A stretch of DNA of 24,691 bases from Apostichopus parvimensis (lineage: Eukaryota > Echinodermata > Holothuroidea > Aspidochirotida > Stichopodidae): contig JXUT01149949.1 in assembly GCA_000934455.1 (NCBI GenBank), positions 1 through 24,691 of the forward strand. Reading direction: 5' to 3'. The notes beneath the pieces were generated by a model. That model was not told where the DNA came from. It saw only the letters and a program-made list of their open reading frames with translations, and did not search any database. Positions 8,558-19,680 of the stretch are shown in pieces (position 1 is the first letter of the stretch; each line of letters opens with the position of its first letter). The translations under genes and the position numbers were made by a program.

Positions 8558-11414
8558 ATTCTCTTACACAGGCTCTCTAGTGGATAGGATAAGCAGTTTG
8601 CTAACAGTTTTAATTTATTTTGAAATAATAATTCAACAGTATTAGTTTTTTTCCCCGATAAATATTGCCAGTATTTTTTGTTATTTCTTGTGCAAGTTTT
8701 GAAATATTATATCAAATGAAGGACCTTAATTAGATCCTATATTTAATATTAAAAGCTATCTTGACTTAAACCAAAAAAAACATTCCTATTTTGAACTTTT
8801 TCCCTTTTTGTTGGACAATTTTGTACAAGAGTTTTTCTGTTATGTTTTATAGCCATTCCATTATTATCCTTGGTCTACAAATTAATGCTTTAATTTTATG
8901 ATTGACATCTTTTGGGATTTTCATGAAGACTGAAAAAACCCATAAGGGTAACCTCAACTCCTGTTATTCCCATTATTACTGAATGAATCTCTTATGTCAT
9001 TATCATTCTGAAAATTTGATTTCAATCCAGAAAAATTACATTAAATTTCAGCAAGAGATTAACAGGTCATTGAAATGCCTCCTTTTCTTCATTGTTTCTT
9101 TAGGAAAAATCGTTTTACTTAAAAGTATACTTTTTACATAATATTGCCAATGTTTATGTTTTGCTATAAATTGATAAAGGTATTTATTATTTATCTTTGT
9201 GTGCCATTATAAATGCACTCAATTTTTTTTACTCAATTGTGTATATTTCATGATGCTGGTGTGCAATTCCAATATATGTTGTACTTCAATGGAGTGCATA
9301 AACTTATTTCTTCAGAATTTAAAAGAAAGGTTCCCTTGCTAATTGTTATGAAATGAATTTGCTATTAATTTGAAAGAGAATCAAAGTAAACTTCAGTAAA
9401 TATCCTAGGCCCACTGTCCGCATATTATGGGGTATGACCCACAAGTGGGTAGCAAATGGTTTTCCATGGGTTGTAGGATTGTACCAGATGTCAGTGTTTT
9501 GGAGCATTCTGACTTCCAAAGTCTAAGCTAGCTTTCGTGCCTTCTGACAATCAATTCTGACCCATGGAGGGGGGGGGGGTCTGGTGGGTTGTAGCTCAGC
9601 CCTAATGAGTCTGAGAGTTTGCTGTCCTATAAAGACTATGAAAGTTATGCATGTCTTCAAGAGGTTTCTGTGTGCACAAGAAAATATATGTCATAATAAA
9701 TGAGACACAAAAATGACAAAACAGTAATGTTTTTTTTTAATTGTTTCGTTTAATCTCTTGAGTTTTCATAGTATTTTTCAGAATAATTAACCCTGTAGCC
9801 TTACATGCCTTAATACGTCAGTCATTCCATATGGCCACAAATGGTCTCAAACCACACCTCTGATTCCACATATCAAAAACACCCCAGCCACCCCCCTCTC
9901 TCTACCAAAAAGAAGATCTAACAGCCAGCCAACCACTCTGATTTTCGGTTATGCTATTTGTTTTAATATACTGAAATTATTTTACCCCACTGTAAAGACC
10001 AACTGACTATAAAAACACTGCATTAGAAATGCCATAGCACCAACACTATTATGTGTTCCTTTCTGATGAATTTTTCAGTAGGGTTTTTATTACTTTGCTT
10101 GTCTTGAGCTGAATATCCGGTTAAGGAGAAGACACTTTGTTGTATCAGAATGACATGCAACCAAAGAATTAAATTTTAATGATGCCTCTAGGGGATTCAT
10201 TTAGCGAGGACAATTTTAAGACGAAGATGCTTTCAATCCATTAGGGTTTCTATTTCTAGTGTCACAAATCTGCGAGCTGTACTGTTTCCAATTTTGGCAT
10301 GCCTGGAATACATCTACCTTTGTTTCCACTTCCCTGATAATAAAATTTGTGTTTTTGTTTTTATGGTAATTCAAAGTAAAGATGCATACTTCTGTGATAT
10401 TAGCATTGTAAATACTGCACTGACATTAAACAATTATTTTCCAATATTCTGAGTTTTTAACCTGCCATTTTGTTAATGAGGGCTACGTTAAAGTCATACG
10501 TAAGGATGGCAATTCAGATACTGACACAGAAGGAAGTAAACTATGAGATTAATATATAGTCTTCCTTTGCTTTTCTGAGGAAACCACATCTTGTAAATGA
10601 TGTTTACAACAGATGCCATCACCAAAAGCAAAATTAACTAACAGCCTGGGTAGATTGGATATTTAAGTGTACAGGAACTGCAAGTATTTCTGAAGAATCT
10701 TACCATGCTACACATGACATGTATCGTCTGCAGTATGGTGACCAGACAGGCCCCAATATCCAGAGACAGCAGTCCAAGGATCCAATGTGCTGTCCCCGAA
10801 TTAAAGGGGCCCCCAATTTGTTAAAAGATCCTGAATAATTCAACTTTATCGATTTAGCCTATCGTTTACAGTCGAGACAGCTTGAACCTAAGCTGTGATT
10901 GTTTACAATGACAAATGAATAATTCATTCATAGCTTAAAAGATAAAGGCGACCTAGATCATGGAATAATTTCATGGAGCCTGTAGTTCACAACAAAAGTA
11001 TCATGTTGCACTTGAATAATGATGAATAATATGACTTCCATTTTACATCAAGTCTTCGGCATTGGAATTTTTATCTTGGACAATATTCTTGTTCTGGATG
11101 AGATCTTCAAAACTTTGGTATTGACCATTGACCAGGCTTTAAAAAAAACTGAACCACAAAAACACTGAGAAACCCTCAAAATGGGTCAGGGTCAGGGGGA
11201 GGTGGTCAAAATCATTTCCCCGGATTTCCTGGAAAAAGATATGGTCACATTCTTTTTCAGTAGGAGAAAATATTCCTCATATCACAGGGCAAATGTTCTT
11301 ATTGTTTTGTTTACTAGTGATAAATGCCAAAATCAAATCATGTTCTTGATATTTTACAAGGATTCTTTCTGAGTGAAGTTTTGAGGTATCAACACCAGCA
11401 AACCAAAAAACACA
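8558..11414. other. Intergenic region including the GLRX3 3' UTR
   Basis: AT-rich, no gene seen. A run of 12 G lies near 9568-9579. A stretch near 10735-10815 (GGTGACCAGACAGGCCCC... to CCCCGAATTAAAGGGGCC) looks like a decayed repeat fragment. The GLRX3 3' UTR starts at 11414 and runs leftwards. A TTTATT near 10086 (AATAAA on the - strand) is one possible polyadenylation signal, unproven. Confidence 0.5.
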
Positions 11415-11459
11415 TCAGTCGGATATCATATTCATCAGCTCTCCAGACTCTTGTAGTTC
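11415..11459 (-). CDS. GLRX3: GLRX3 exon 9 (last 14 residues and stop)
   Basis: This micro-exon was found by looking for the C-terminus. Acceptor TTTTATCTCCTCAG is followed by [14 protein letters not shown] and TGA, matching the family ending after GGLDIVK (human ELKENGELL...). The preceding intron is 1,720 bp, so a gene caller could easily miss it. Confidence 0.88.
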   Translation of the reverse strand, partial: ELQESGELMNMISD

Positions 11460-14400
11460 CTGAGGAGATAAAAAACAGGAGAAAGAGAAATGAGAGTTCA
11501 CTGAAAGATGTCTGCCCTCCTTCCACCCCTACCCTACACAGGTATTAGTGAAAGCTCTGCTTCAATCTGGAAATGTCCTACAAAAGATATTGTTGCTTTT
11601 TCGACAACGACTCATGTATCTAATTTCTCCAAACAAATTTTCTTCACTTCTTTGTTGCCATACTTTGCCAATCTCGGAGAATGTGCAGCATAGAAAAGTT
11701 GACAGCTGAATCAGACGAGAATAATCCAATTATCTCAGCTACCACCGAAACTGTACTAATCCAGCTCAAATTTCTTTACCTAACATGAGAATCCTTGAAA
11801 GGTGGTGAGAAATTCTCTCGGAAAACTTGGTACCAATCAAGTCAAGCATGTGTTTATGGCTCCCTTGTTTATATCAGTGGACTAGTCAACTTTACTACTT
11901 TCAAACAAAATGTTATCATGATTGAATGAGTATAAATAAACTCATTTGCAGCTGTGTTGACATTTTCAAGACAGTGGTTTCACAGCATGGCCTTGTGGTA
12001 CTGATATCAATATTCCTGATGTTACATAAAAAGTTGTGTTGATTGATCTTATTGCCAGTTGCAGACTTGAAAGTTTGTCCTTGTTAATATCATGCATGTC
12101 ACAATATACATTTCACCATGTGCATGCCATAATGTACATGTCATCATATACAAGTCATGATGTAGATATCATAATATGCATGCCATAATGTACATATCAT
12201 AATATTCATACTGTATGTGCATGCCATAATGTACATGTCATAATGTACACCATAATATACAATTCATAATATACAAGTCATAATATACATATCATAATAT
12301 GCATGTCATAATGTACATGTCATAATATACAAGTCATGATATACATATCACAATATGCATGTTATAACATGCATGCCATAATTAACATATCATAATGTAC
12401 ATGTAATAACATACATGTCATAATATCTATGTCATAATACATATGTGAAGATCAAGGCCATGTGGCTATATTTGTTTGTAGGGATTTTTGGTCATCACCT
12501 CAGGTTTATACTGCCAAACATTAATTGCAGTAAACAAAACACTTTCATATTGTCTGTGTGTACAAGTAACAGATACAATCTCGCTTACAATCCTGCATCT
12601 CTTCACATCTTTCAAATTATGAATATTTGACAGCAACCAATTGATATCCTTTCCTTTGGAAAAGAAACAGTCCCAAAGTTTTCTATCTAATAATACACCC
12701 TTACTCATCCTTTTCTCCAAATGAAGGTCAATTCATAATTAATTATTGAATTCTTCTCCAACAATTTTGTCAGCTGGACAATTTTCAATCAAGTATTAAA
12801 CACATTTCAAATCAAATGGGTTGAAATTAAACAAAAACAGTCTGACTTTTATTTATTATCTGAAAGGAAAGTTGATCAAACAGGCATACAATTTTATAGG
12901 ATTTTAGCATTTAAGAACTGCTCACAAGTAGCTCAAAATTACTGACAATGGTTCATGATGGTACTTTCCACATAGTAACTCTGGTTAAATGAGCTATGCA
13001 ACAATATAAGGTTTATTATCTTGCCACAGAAGGAACAATCAGGCCGTAATTATCTCAGCTGAGATGGTTTCCATTTCTGTTGCTCTGGATATCTATCACC
13101 TACCCCTCTCCTTTCCTAGCCCATCACCTACCCCTTCCCAACCCCCTCCTCTCTCTTCCTTGCTAAGCATTATACTGACCTTGACAATGTCTAGCCCACC
13201 AATCAACTCTCCTTTAGCATATAGCTGGGGAAATGTCGGCCAATTGGAGAACTTCTTCAGACCCTGTCGAACGTCGTTGTCCTCCAGAATATCAAAGGAT
13301 TCGTATTTGATGCTGCAAACATAAGAAAACGTGTTTACGAAACTTGTTTACATAAAACATGACAGTTCCATTCTTTGAATAACAGTATAATAACAATAAA
13401 TGTGTGAGATAATCTCACAAACATAAAGCTCTATTGTCTTCTTTCCAGACAAACAATTATCACAAACAATACTTGATGCAAATATTTTTCTACTGGGACA
13501 TCCCCAAAATAATCACATTGCCCACAAAAAAATCTTCAACTGTTGAAAAAGGATAATTAATAATTTCATCACTTTTTGAACTCTCATATGTTAAAAATTT
13601 CAAAGAGGCAACTTTTCAGGAAAAAATTAACTCTGATCAGATATCCCGGGAGACTATGTTTGATTAACACGAGCAGCTGTTACGGTTAAGTTAATCAATG
13701 ATGTACAATAAAACGATCAAATGCCATGATACTCCTGTCAGTTAGTGAGAGAAATTGAGAAAACAAGATATCTTGTGAGGAAGGCAAACTTAGAGGACCT
13801 TAAAGTAGCTATCTGGAATTTGGTCTGATGTCCACTCGAAGAAAGCTTATGATTGGCAAAAAAACAAAGACATTATCCTGCTTTTGTTTACTAAAAGACA
13901 GTAACGAACGAGTTATCAATGAATTTGTTTTGTTCCTCAACATTTTGTTATCCAGACAGTTTTTCCATTGTATCATTGTATTATTAAACACACTATGAAA
14001 GCAAAGCGGAACGTTTCAAACTTTTTGACATTTATTTTCAATATCTGAAATAAAATTGAGTGGTCACACTAAAGATCTGCATTGTTTTAGTATAAAGAAG
14101 CATAGAAAAGTAAGTTTAAAAGTCAGGACTAAAAGATGCTCTAAAATTAAGAGGAGCAAAGATTGGTTATGCTGGTGATAAGAAGTAGCATTCTGAGAAT
14201 GAAAAATGGCACCAAAAACAAAACATCTTACCCTGCATCTTTGAAAATGCCACAAATTGTTTTGCTGAACCCACATTTTGGTTCATCTGGTGAGCCTTTC
14301 ATGAACAACATAACTGGAGCTGTGTTTATTAAAGTCTTCAACCTGCATTAAAAGAGAGAGAGAAAAAAATGTGTAGAATTGAAGATGAGTGACCATCATG

Positions 14401-17400
14401 AGCTAAGCTTCAAATATAAATGATGTTTTATGCTGATTGAAGAGCTCACTGAGAGCTTTTACTCATAGAAAATTAGTAAAGACAAACCGCTCATCGAGGG
14501 ACTGTTTCTTAGGAAGGGTGCCCTCAATATCATCTGCTTCATTCATCTCCTTGACGATGTCCAAGCCTCCCAGCAATTCTCCGTTGTGATACAACTGTGG
14601 AAATGTCGGCCAATCAGAATACTTCTTCAGACCTGAGGATGACAAAGAAGAATTGTCAAAAATTATTGTGGAAGTTTATCTATCACATATGGTAACCATG
14701 ACGTTTACTTATTGTTTACCTTTTACAAAAATCTAAAGAGGACTAAACATAGAGACAGTTACTTTACCACTGGTGATGAAATTTACCAGTTTGTGTTCAT
14801 ATTTGTACTCACAGTTTTCAATAAACAATGACAATCTTTCTGCATGATTTCTACATATGATTATTTGTAAATTTCTGTAAATAGAAAGAATTCTATTTAC
14901 TTTACCTTGCCTAACCTCATTGTCCTCCAAGATATCAAAGGTTGCATAATCAATGTTCTTGCTGTTCAAAATTTCAACAATTTGTCGACTGAAGCCACAT
15001 TTCGGTTCTTGTGGAGACCCTTTCATGAACAGCATACAGGACGATGCACTGATTAACTTTTTCAATCTTGTGTTGATATCCTGAAAATGTAAAAGTCAGT
15101 TACCTTTCTTAACGTGTTGGTTTTACTAGATCTGTAAATATCTATGTACATTCTACAGATTAAATCCACAAATACTGATAGTTTCCATAGCAACCTCTCA
15201 TGTAAGAGACCCTTAGACGATTTTATTGTACGTGTGCAGGTATTCGTCCTGCATAATTTCTAACAGAAGAGAAATGAAGAAAGAGAAAACCAGCTTCTTG
15301 ATCATATTTACAATAACATTTAAATATTTGACACAAAGCAATCTTACAATCTGTAGTGAAAAAGCCTTGTGATTCCTCAAATCTAATGCATTTTCAACGC
15401 ATATATGGACAGTTAAGCTATCACTTGCATTTCATAGAGTAACATTTGCTACTAAATCATCCAATCTCCTCAGTTTACCACACAGGATGCTCGCAAAGTT
15501 GATTCTTTCAAATGTAATTTATAGTTTGAAAAGTTAATCAATATTTCTTTATCTTATGTAATATTGTGAAGGTTTGAAAGGAGCGGCTATTAGACAGTTT
15601 GGGACTGAGCAAAAACAGCTTTGTGGATGTAAGAAGCAGCCTAATGTTGTCTGTGAAATCCAACTAGCTAATCTTCTTAAGAGATATATTATGTAATTTG
15701 ATCTACCAACGAATATACCACAATGCTAAGATACTTGAAGTGGATACCTTACCTCCTTGTGGGGCGTCTGACTAACTGGCATGGGGGGCGGGCTAGCATT
15801 CATGTCAGCATGGTGGCGTACTTTCTTTGTGAGTTCTGGTACTTTCACACCATCGAGCCTGTCTATCACTTGTTTATTCTGTATGAGAAAGAAAACAAAG
15901 CACTTCAAGAAAATTACATTTTTGACATTTTAATTAATTATAAATATTTTTTTAAACCAACCTAGTTTGGGCATGTATTGTTGTATAGATACTACAGCAC
16001 ACCTTTCAAATCAAACGTTCAACCATCGATATCAATTTCACTTACTTTTGTATAATTTGGCAATTTTAAGGCTCATCTAAATGTAAGTGTAATGATTGAA
16101 AGCAACTTAAGTAAACGATTCAAATTCTATTTGAAGTTAACTTCAATCCCACTCTCAAAGGGCCATATTTCTCTCTTCTCATCACATGGTATATAATCTA
16201 CTTACAATTTTGTGCTCTTTTCTACCAAAACAGTTCTTTAATAGGTGCTAGTTTTAAGTCATCTGGTTATATTGCTGCTGTACCGACCACAAAGTGGCAG
16301 AAATTTTCTGGAACGGAACATTCACATTACCTTGATAAAGATAAAGGTTGGAACAGCAGTGATCTCATATCTGAGAGAAATTTCAGGAACAGATTCTGCC
16401 TCCACCTACAAAAGAGAAAGAAAAGGGAAACAATTTTAATATTATAGTTAAGAATTAATGTCCACCTGAATTAACATAATTATTACTATTTACAGATGGG
16501 TTGATAAAAGAGAAAATAATACATCCAGAGAATACTCTGAACTAATTTGCATTCCCATAGAAATTTCTCCATCTTCAGACCTGAGAAATATATTAATCAC
16601 CACAGTTCAAAAACAGGTCACTATATATGTCACAATATTCTGTAAAATCTTCACAGATTTGTTTATGATATTATTTAGTGACATGTATACATGCATAAGC
16701 TTGCTAGAAAGTAAACTCAGCTGAGAAAACTTGAAGACAATACAGTAAAGACAAGCAATTGAAATTTTGCATAAAGCTAAATTGTAATTGTTTGTACATA
16801 AAGCACTTTGAACAAAAAATAACAAAAGAAACAGATTTAAATGAAGAAGCAAATGTCAACATCAACTTTAAGAAGCATGTCAAACATGTAACAAGGAAGT
16901 ACTTATATCACAACTTTCAACACATGTATAACTGATTATCTTCCAGTTTGTCAGGCTACCACTCATCACCATTTGAATAAAGCAGGCTCAAACTTTAGCA
17001 ATCATTTAAGTACTCACCGTCACATAAAGAACTTGAGGTGATTCTTTGGCTAGTTCATTGACAACCTGGGTCATCTGTTTACACTGATCAGCCCAACTCG
17101 TCCAGAAGTAGGCTAGTAATAAGCCACTATGAATGATAAAGAAAATTACTTATTACAAGAATGAAGTATGTTGGTAGGTGCATGAGTATTGACAGAAAAG
17201 GTGATGAATGCCTCAACAAACCATTAGCAAATATCATACGAAACACACACTCTCTCTCTTTCTCTCTCTACCTGGGTCTGCAGTTTGGATCAAAGAGTAC
17301 TAAACTAAATCTTGCAAGTAAACTTGTTGATGCATATTTTTTTCTTCTTGTAAATGTAGAATTGTGTCAATAAAATTCATATTAACTGTTTCAAACAACT

Positions 17401-18427
17401 GCACTAGATACACACCACTTACAGCATCAAAGTGAATAAATCAAGCTAATCTGCCAATCAATTCTCTGTTAAATATCTTGTACAATTCATCACTAGCAAC
17501 AGTGGTTACAGGTCTGTCATCTGCATTTCAGTCTTGAAGTTCTGCTTCATTGGCTCCAATTATAGCACGCTATAGCTATGAAAGTTTTGTGATTATGTAA
17601 TGGACCTGCCACAATTATCCTGCATAGCTTCTTAACACCATTAGGCTCTTTGTGTAAACACTGTGTGGAAATATGTTCATGTCTACAAAGTAGTTGTTCA
17701 TTCAGCGTTCACACAAAGACCCTTATACAAGAAAAAATATGTGGCAGGCATTGCAGACTAATTGGTAAAAAGAGGTCATTTTACGACGAAGGCAGGTCGA
17801 TTACGTTACCTCAAGAAACTCCACAATAGAGTGCTATAGTTTGGGTCTTTACAGCAGACCTTAGTTTAAGTCACTTACTAATATTGGAAATTGTAATGGC
17901 AAAAGAAAAAATAATAATAAAAACACAGAAACATTTCCCAATGGCAATGAGTCGCTCAAACTTTGCTGGCGATGCTTAATTTCATTTTTTGAGATTCAAA
18001 ACGCACTTAAAACATGTGCCTAGACTGATACTGGGCAAGCAATCACCCAATACAATTACAAAGCCAAGGGCAAACCAAGTCCCGACGAACAGTCAGCGTA
18101 GGCATAACTGCCCTAATTGGCATGAGATTCTATAAGTTTGTCATATTTAAGTTAAAGAGGTGTAAAAAGATGTAAATATGATTTTATATGCATGAAGTTA
18201 ATCAAGTATGTTACTGAAACGGTGACAGTGCATTTTTTTTCTCGAACGAATTGATAACTTTATTCGTTGCGTATGATAGGTACCAGTTCCGCGAGAAAAT
18301 TAAAACACCAGCTTGCAAAACAGTTGTGGTTGAATAATATTAACTACAACAAAAGGTTGTACCTTCCACTTTTCTGTGCAAAGTCATCAAAGGCATCGAC
18401 GGATTTCGCTTCTACCACCCTTTCCAT
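11415..18427 (-). CDS. GLRX3: Glutaredoxin-3 (PICOT), complete gene of nine coding exons
   Basis: CDS on the - strand: 18427-18363, 17126-17018, 16405-16331, 15878-15753, 15080-14906, 14632-14488, 14342-14232, 13312-13180, 11459-11415. Total 984 nt, 327 aa plus TGA; human is 335. Every junction is GT-AG and in phase. Domain order is thioredoxin-like (1-105), linker, then two monothiol glutaredoxin domains (about 126-225 and 233-327). The thioredoxin site is WADQC (W33-C37), with one cysteine, as in PICOT proteins. Each glutaredoxin domain has CGFS (153-156 and 255-258) plus WPTFPQLY and GGLDIVK for glutathione. The family binds bridging [2Fe-2S] clusters with glutathione and partners BolA2 in cytosolic and nuclear iron-sulphur trafficking. 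The ATG has A at -3 and G at +4, and an in-frame TGA lies 29 codons upstream. The gene converges on RNF145. Confidence 0.96.
11460..13179 (-). other. GLRX3 intron 8
   Basis: Donor GTCAGTA at 13179, acceptor CTCCTCAG at 11460. It contains the minisatellite at 12096-12445 and a pyrimidine-rich tract with a short duplication of ATCACCTACCCCT (about 13094-13140). No other gene seen. Confidence 0.8.
12096..12445. repeat. Minisatellite, 14-bp unit, about 25 copies
   Basis: Consensus unit ATGTCATAATATAC, with variants such as ATGCCATAATGTAC, AAGTCATGATATAC and ATATCATAATATGC. Units are mostly exactly 14 bp; a few are shortened (for example ACCATAATATAC). The variants recur in a fixed order about three times, so there is a higher-order repeat of four to five units (roughly 56-70 bp). 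Confidence 0.92.
13180..13312 (-). CDS. GLRX3: GLRX3 exon 8
   Basis: Residues 269-313, [20 protein letters not shown] then WPTFPQLY and GGLDIVK. Acceptor TTTGCAG, donor AAG|GTCAGTA. Confidence 0.95.
13313..14231 (-). other. GLRX3 intron 7
   Basis: AT-rich, 919 bp, GT-AG. No repeat or RNA gene recognised. Confidence 0.8.
14232..14342 (-). CDS. GLRX3: GLRX3 exon 7 (second CGFS)
   Basis: Residues 232 (last base) to 268 plus two bases, [18 protein letters not shown] then [15 protein letters not shown]. Acceptor AATGCAG, donor AGG|GTAAGATG. Confidence 0.95.
14488..14632 (-). CDS. GLRX3: GLRX3 exon 6
   Basis: Residues 184-231 plus two bases, [15 protein letters not shown] then GGLDIVKE and the inter-domain linker [10 protein letters not shown]. 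The donor, CG|GTTTGTC, is weak. The phase and protein continuity into exon 7 (DERLKTL) support it. Confidence 0.92.
14906..15080 (-). CDS. GLRX3: GLRX3 exon 5 (first CGFS)
   Basis: Residues 126-183 plus one base. It contains [17 protein letters not shown] and ends [11 protein letters not shown]. Acceptor TTTTCAG, donor CAAG|GTAAAG, phase 1. Confidence 0.95.
15081..15752 (-). other. GLRX3 intron 4
   Basis: AT-rich, 672 bp, donor GTAAGG and acceptor TTTTCAG. Nothing else recognised. Confidence 0.8.
15753..15878 (-). CDS. GLRX3: GLRX3 exon 4
   Basis: Residues 84-125. The end of the thioredoxin fold ([15 protein letters not shown]) leads into a proline-rich linker ([11 protein letters not shown]). 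Acceptor CATACAG, donor GAG|GTAAGG. Confidence 0.93.
15879..16330 (-). other. GLRX3 intron 3
   Basis: AT-rich, 452 bp, donor GTAATG and acceptor CATACAG. Nothing else recognised. Confidence 0.8.
16331..16405 (-). CDS. GLRX3: GLRX3 exon 3
   Basis: Residues 59-83, [20 protein letters not shown] and following, including the thioredoxin cis-proline (P77). Acceptor TTTTGTAG, donor AAG|GTAATG. Phase 0 on both sides. Confidence 0.93.
16406..17017 (-). other. GLRX3 intron 2
   Basis: AT-rich, 612 bp, donor GTGAGTAC and acceptor TTTTGTAG. Nothing else recognised. Confidence 0.8.
17018..17126 (-). CDS. GLRX3: GLRX3 exon 2 (thioredoxin active-site region)
   Basis: Residues 22-58, [15 protein letters not shown] onward. 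Acceptor TTCATAG, donor ACG|GTGAGTAC. It carries the single-cysteine thioredoxin site. Confidence 0.93.
17127..18362 (-). other. GLRX3 intron 1
   Basis: 1,236 bp, donor GTACAAC and acceptor TTCATAG. It contains a short CT microsatellite at about 17250-17270. No gene recognised. Confidence 0.78.
18363..18427 (-). CDS. GLRX3: GLRX3 exon 1
   Basis: Residues 1-21 plus two bases of codon 22, beginning [18 protein letters not shown]. Donor AAG|GTACAAC. It is the short N-terminal lead into the thioredoxin fold. Confidence 0.88.
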
Positions 18428-18620
18428 TCTACTACGATTATGTTTTCTGAATAAACGTTTCGGCAAAACTTTCTGAAAGGTGTCCGAACAAGTTGTGGAA
18501 CGCCAACAGGATCACCGATTAACTCTGTCCAATGAGAAAAGTCATATTTGTCGTCTCCATTACAAATTAGTTGTTCGGCTAACGTCGGAGAGTCGAGTAC
18601 TCATAAGCTGGCTGTCCGGA
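18428..18620 (-). promoter_or_regulatory. Candidate GLRX3 promoter / 5' UTR
   Basis: This is the sequence immediately upstream of the GLRX3 start. It is less AT-rich than its surroundings and has several CpGs. An inverted CCAAT (ATTGG on the - strand) lies near 18529. No TATA box at a sensible distance. The call rests on position. Confidence 0.35.
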
Positions 18621-19487
18621 AAACCTCCATTGAATACTAACTGTTTTAATGTTCATGCAGAACGCATAGCACGAACACACGACCCGTTTATGTAGATGTG
18701 AGGCGATGAGATTGTCACCATTCTCATGTTCAAGCGAGGTTTGAATGGGGGGGGGGGGGGGGTGCCGGGAACAATTTGAAGCAGTACTAGCTTCACTTCT
18801 GGCATAACAGACGTATTGATAGGATAATTGACATACCCTTTCTTCGTAACTGTGAAGAAAGAATTTATTGTCGTTGCAAACAACAGTCAAGCCTGCCGGA
18901 AAATACATGTCGAGTCGAGGTAGTGAAACCATATGATGCCTTATACTCTATTTCCCGCTCGAACAAGTCTTATCTCCACATATATGCATTTTGGACAACT
19001 AAATATGTGTCGTTAAGATAATATAGATCGATATGATTCAAAATTAGGGTACATAGGTTTTATTCTGTCCTGAGAAACTCGTTATTCCAATGTGTACTAG
19101 TGAGTCGTTCGTGTTCTGTGTTCCAATCGTATGTATATAATAGTAATATAGGCCTATTGCATGAGCATAACGATATCGTATTCATTTGTCTTCTTTTCAT
19201 TAAAAAAAACGAAATTCCCAGCGATTAAGGTTCTTCACATGTCGAACAAAATATGGCTATATTGCTAAAAGGAACAACTAATGACCTCTTTATGATATCT
19301 TCACACAAATTTCGGTATAAATAAATTTTCGCAAGAAACGTATTATTTTGCGTTTACTCGGACTAATCGTGTTGTGTCTATTATCAAGCATATTAGCTAT
19401 GGGCCTAAAGCATGCAAAAGGAAGCTGTCAACCAAGTACCTGTCTTAAAATGTGTCCAAACTATTCCGTATGCGCTATGTAATGGTA
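18621..19487. other. Intergenic, no gene seen
   Basis: Contains a run of 16 G (18747-18762) and one TAGGCCTA octamer (19149). The reading frames here lack recognisable protein features. Confidence 0.55.
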
Positions 19488-19680
19488 CTTTTTAAGAAAA
19501 AGTCGCCCAGGAAAGAACCTGGGCACGAAAACCAAACTACCAAACGACTGATCCGATTTCAACCCCAGTCCCATTACATCGAGACTGTGACTGTGTGATC
19601 ATCGTCAGGTGTGTATCACCATTCCACTCGAAAGGAAGCAGATACTACACATGATCTTAGCCAAAAGGCCGAGAATGCAT
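19488..19680 (-). repeat. U2 snRNA-headed SINE-like repeat (full-length candidate)
   Basis: On the - strand the element starts at 19680. Bases 19680-19634 match the 5' end of U2 snRNA: TTCTCGGCCTTTTGGCTAAG (stem-loop I) and GTGTAGTATCTG (branch-point recognition), about 40 of 47 positions. After that U2 similarity stops; there is no stem-loop IIa/IIb, Sm site or 3' domain. A distinct body follows, shared with 1-112, then a perfect stem-loop GCCCAGG-TTCTTT-CCTGGGC (19524-19505), a T-run and an A-run. I read it as a retroposed element with a snRNA-derived head, like the SINEU families described in crocodilians, not a working U2 gene. No clear target duplication was found. Confidence 0.72.

Noticed and set aside
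10735-10815. Possible MITE around GGTGACCAGACAGGCCCC...
   Set aside because: It has a repeat-like feel, but I found no paired termini, target duplication or second copy in the window.
12096-12445. A CRISPR-like array
   Set aside because: The repeats are directly adjacent 14-bp units without spacers, in an intron of a eukaryotic gene. This is a minisatellite.
18579-18932. 117-residue - strand reading frame upstream of GLRX3
   Set aside because: It reads through the 16-G run as poly-proline, overlaps the GLRX3 promoter region and has no recognisable domain.
19634-19680. A functional U2 snRNA gene
   Set aside because: Only the first 47 or so bases match. The U2 stem-loops II-IV and Sm site are absent, and I see no convincing proximal promoter element upstream on the - strand.
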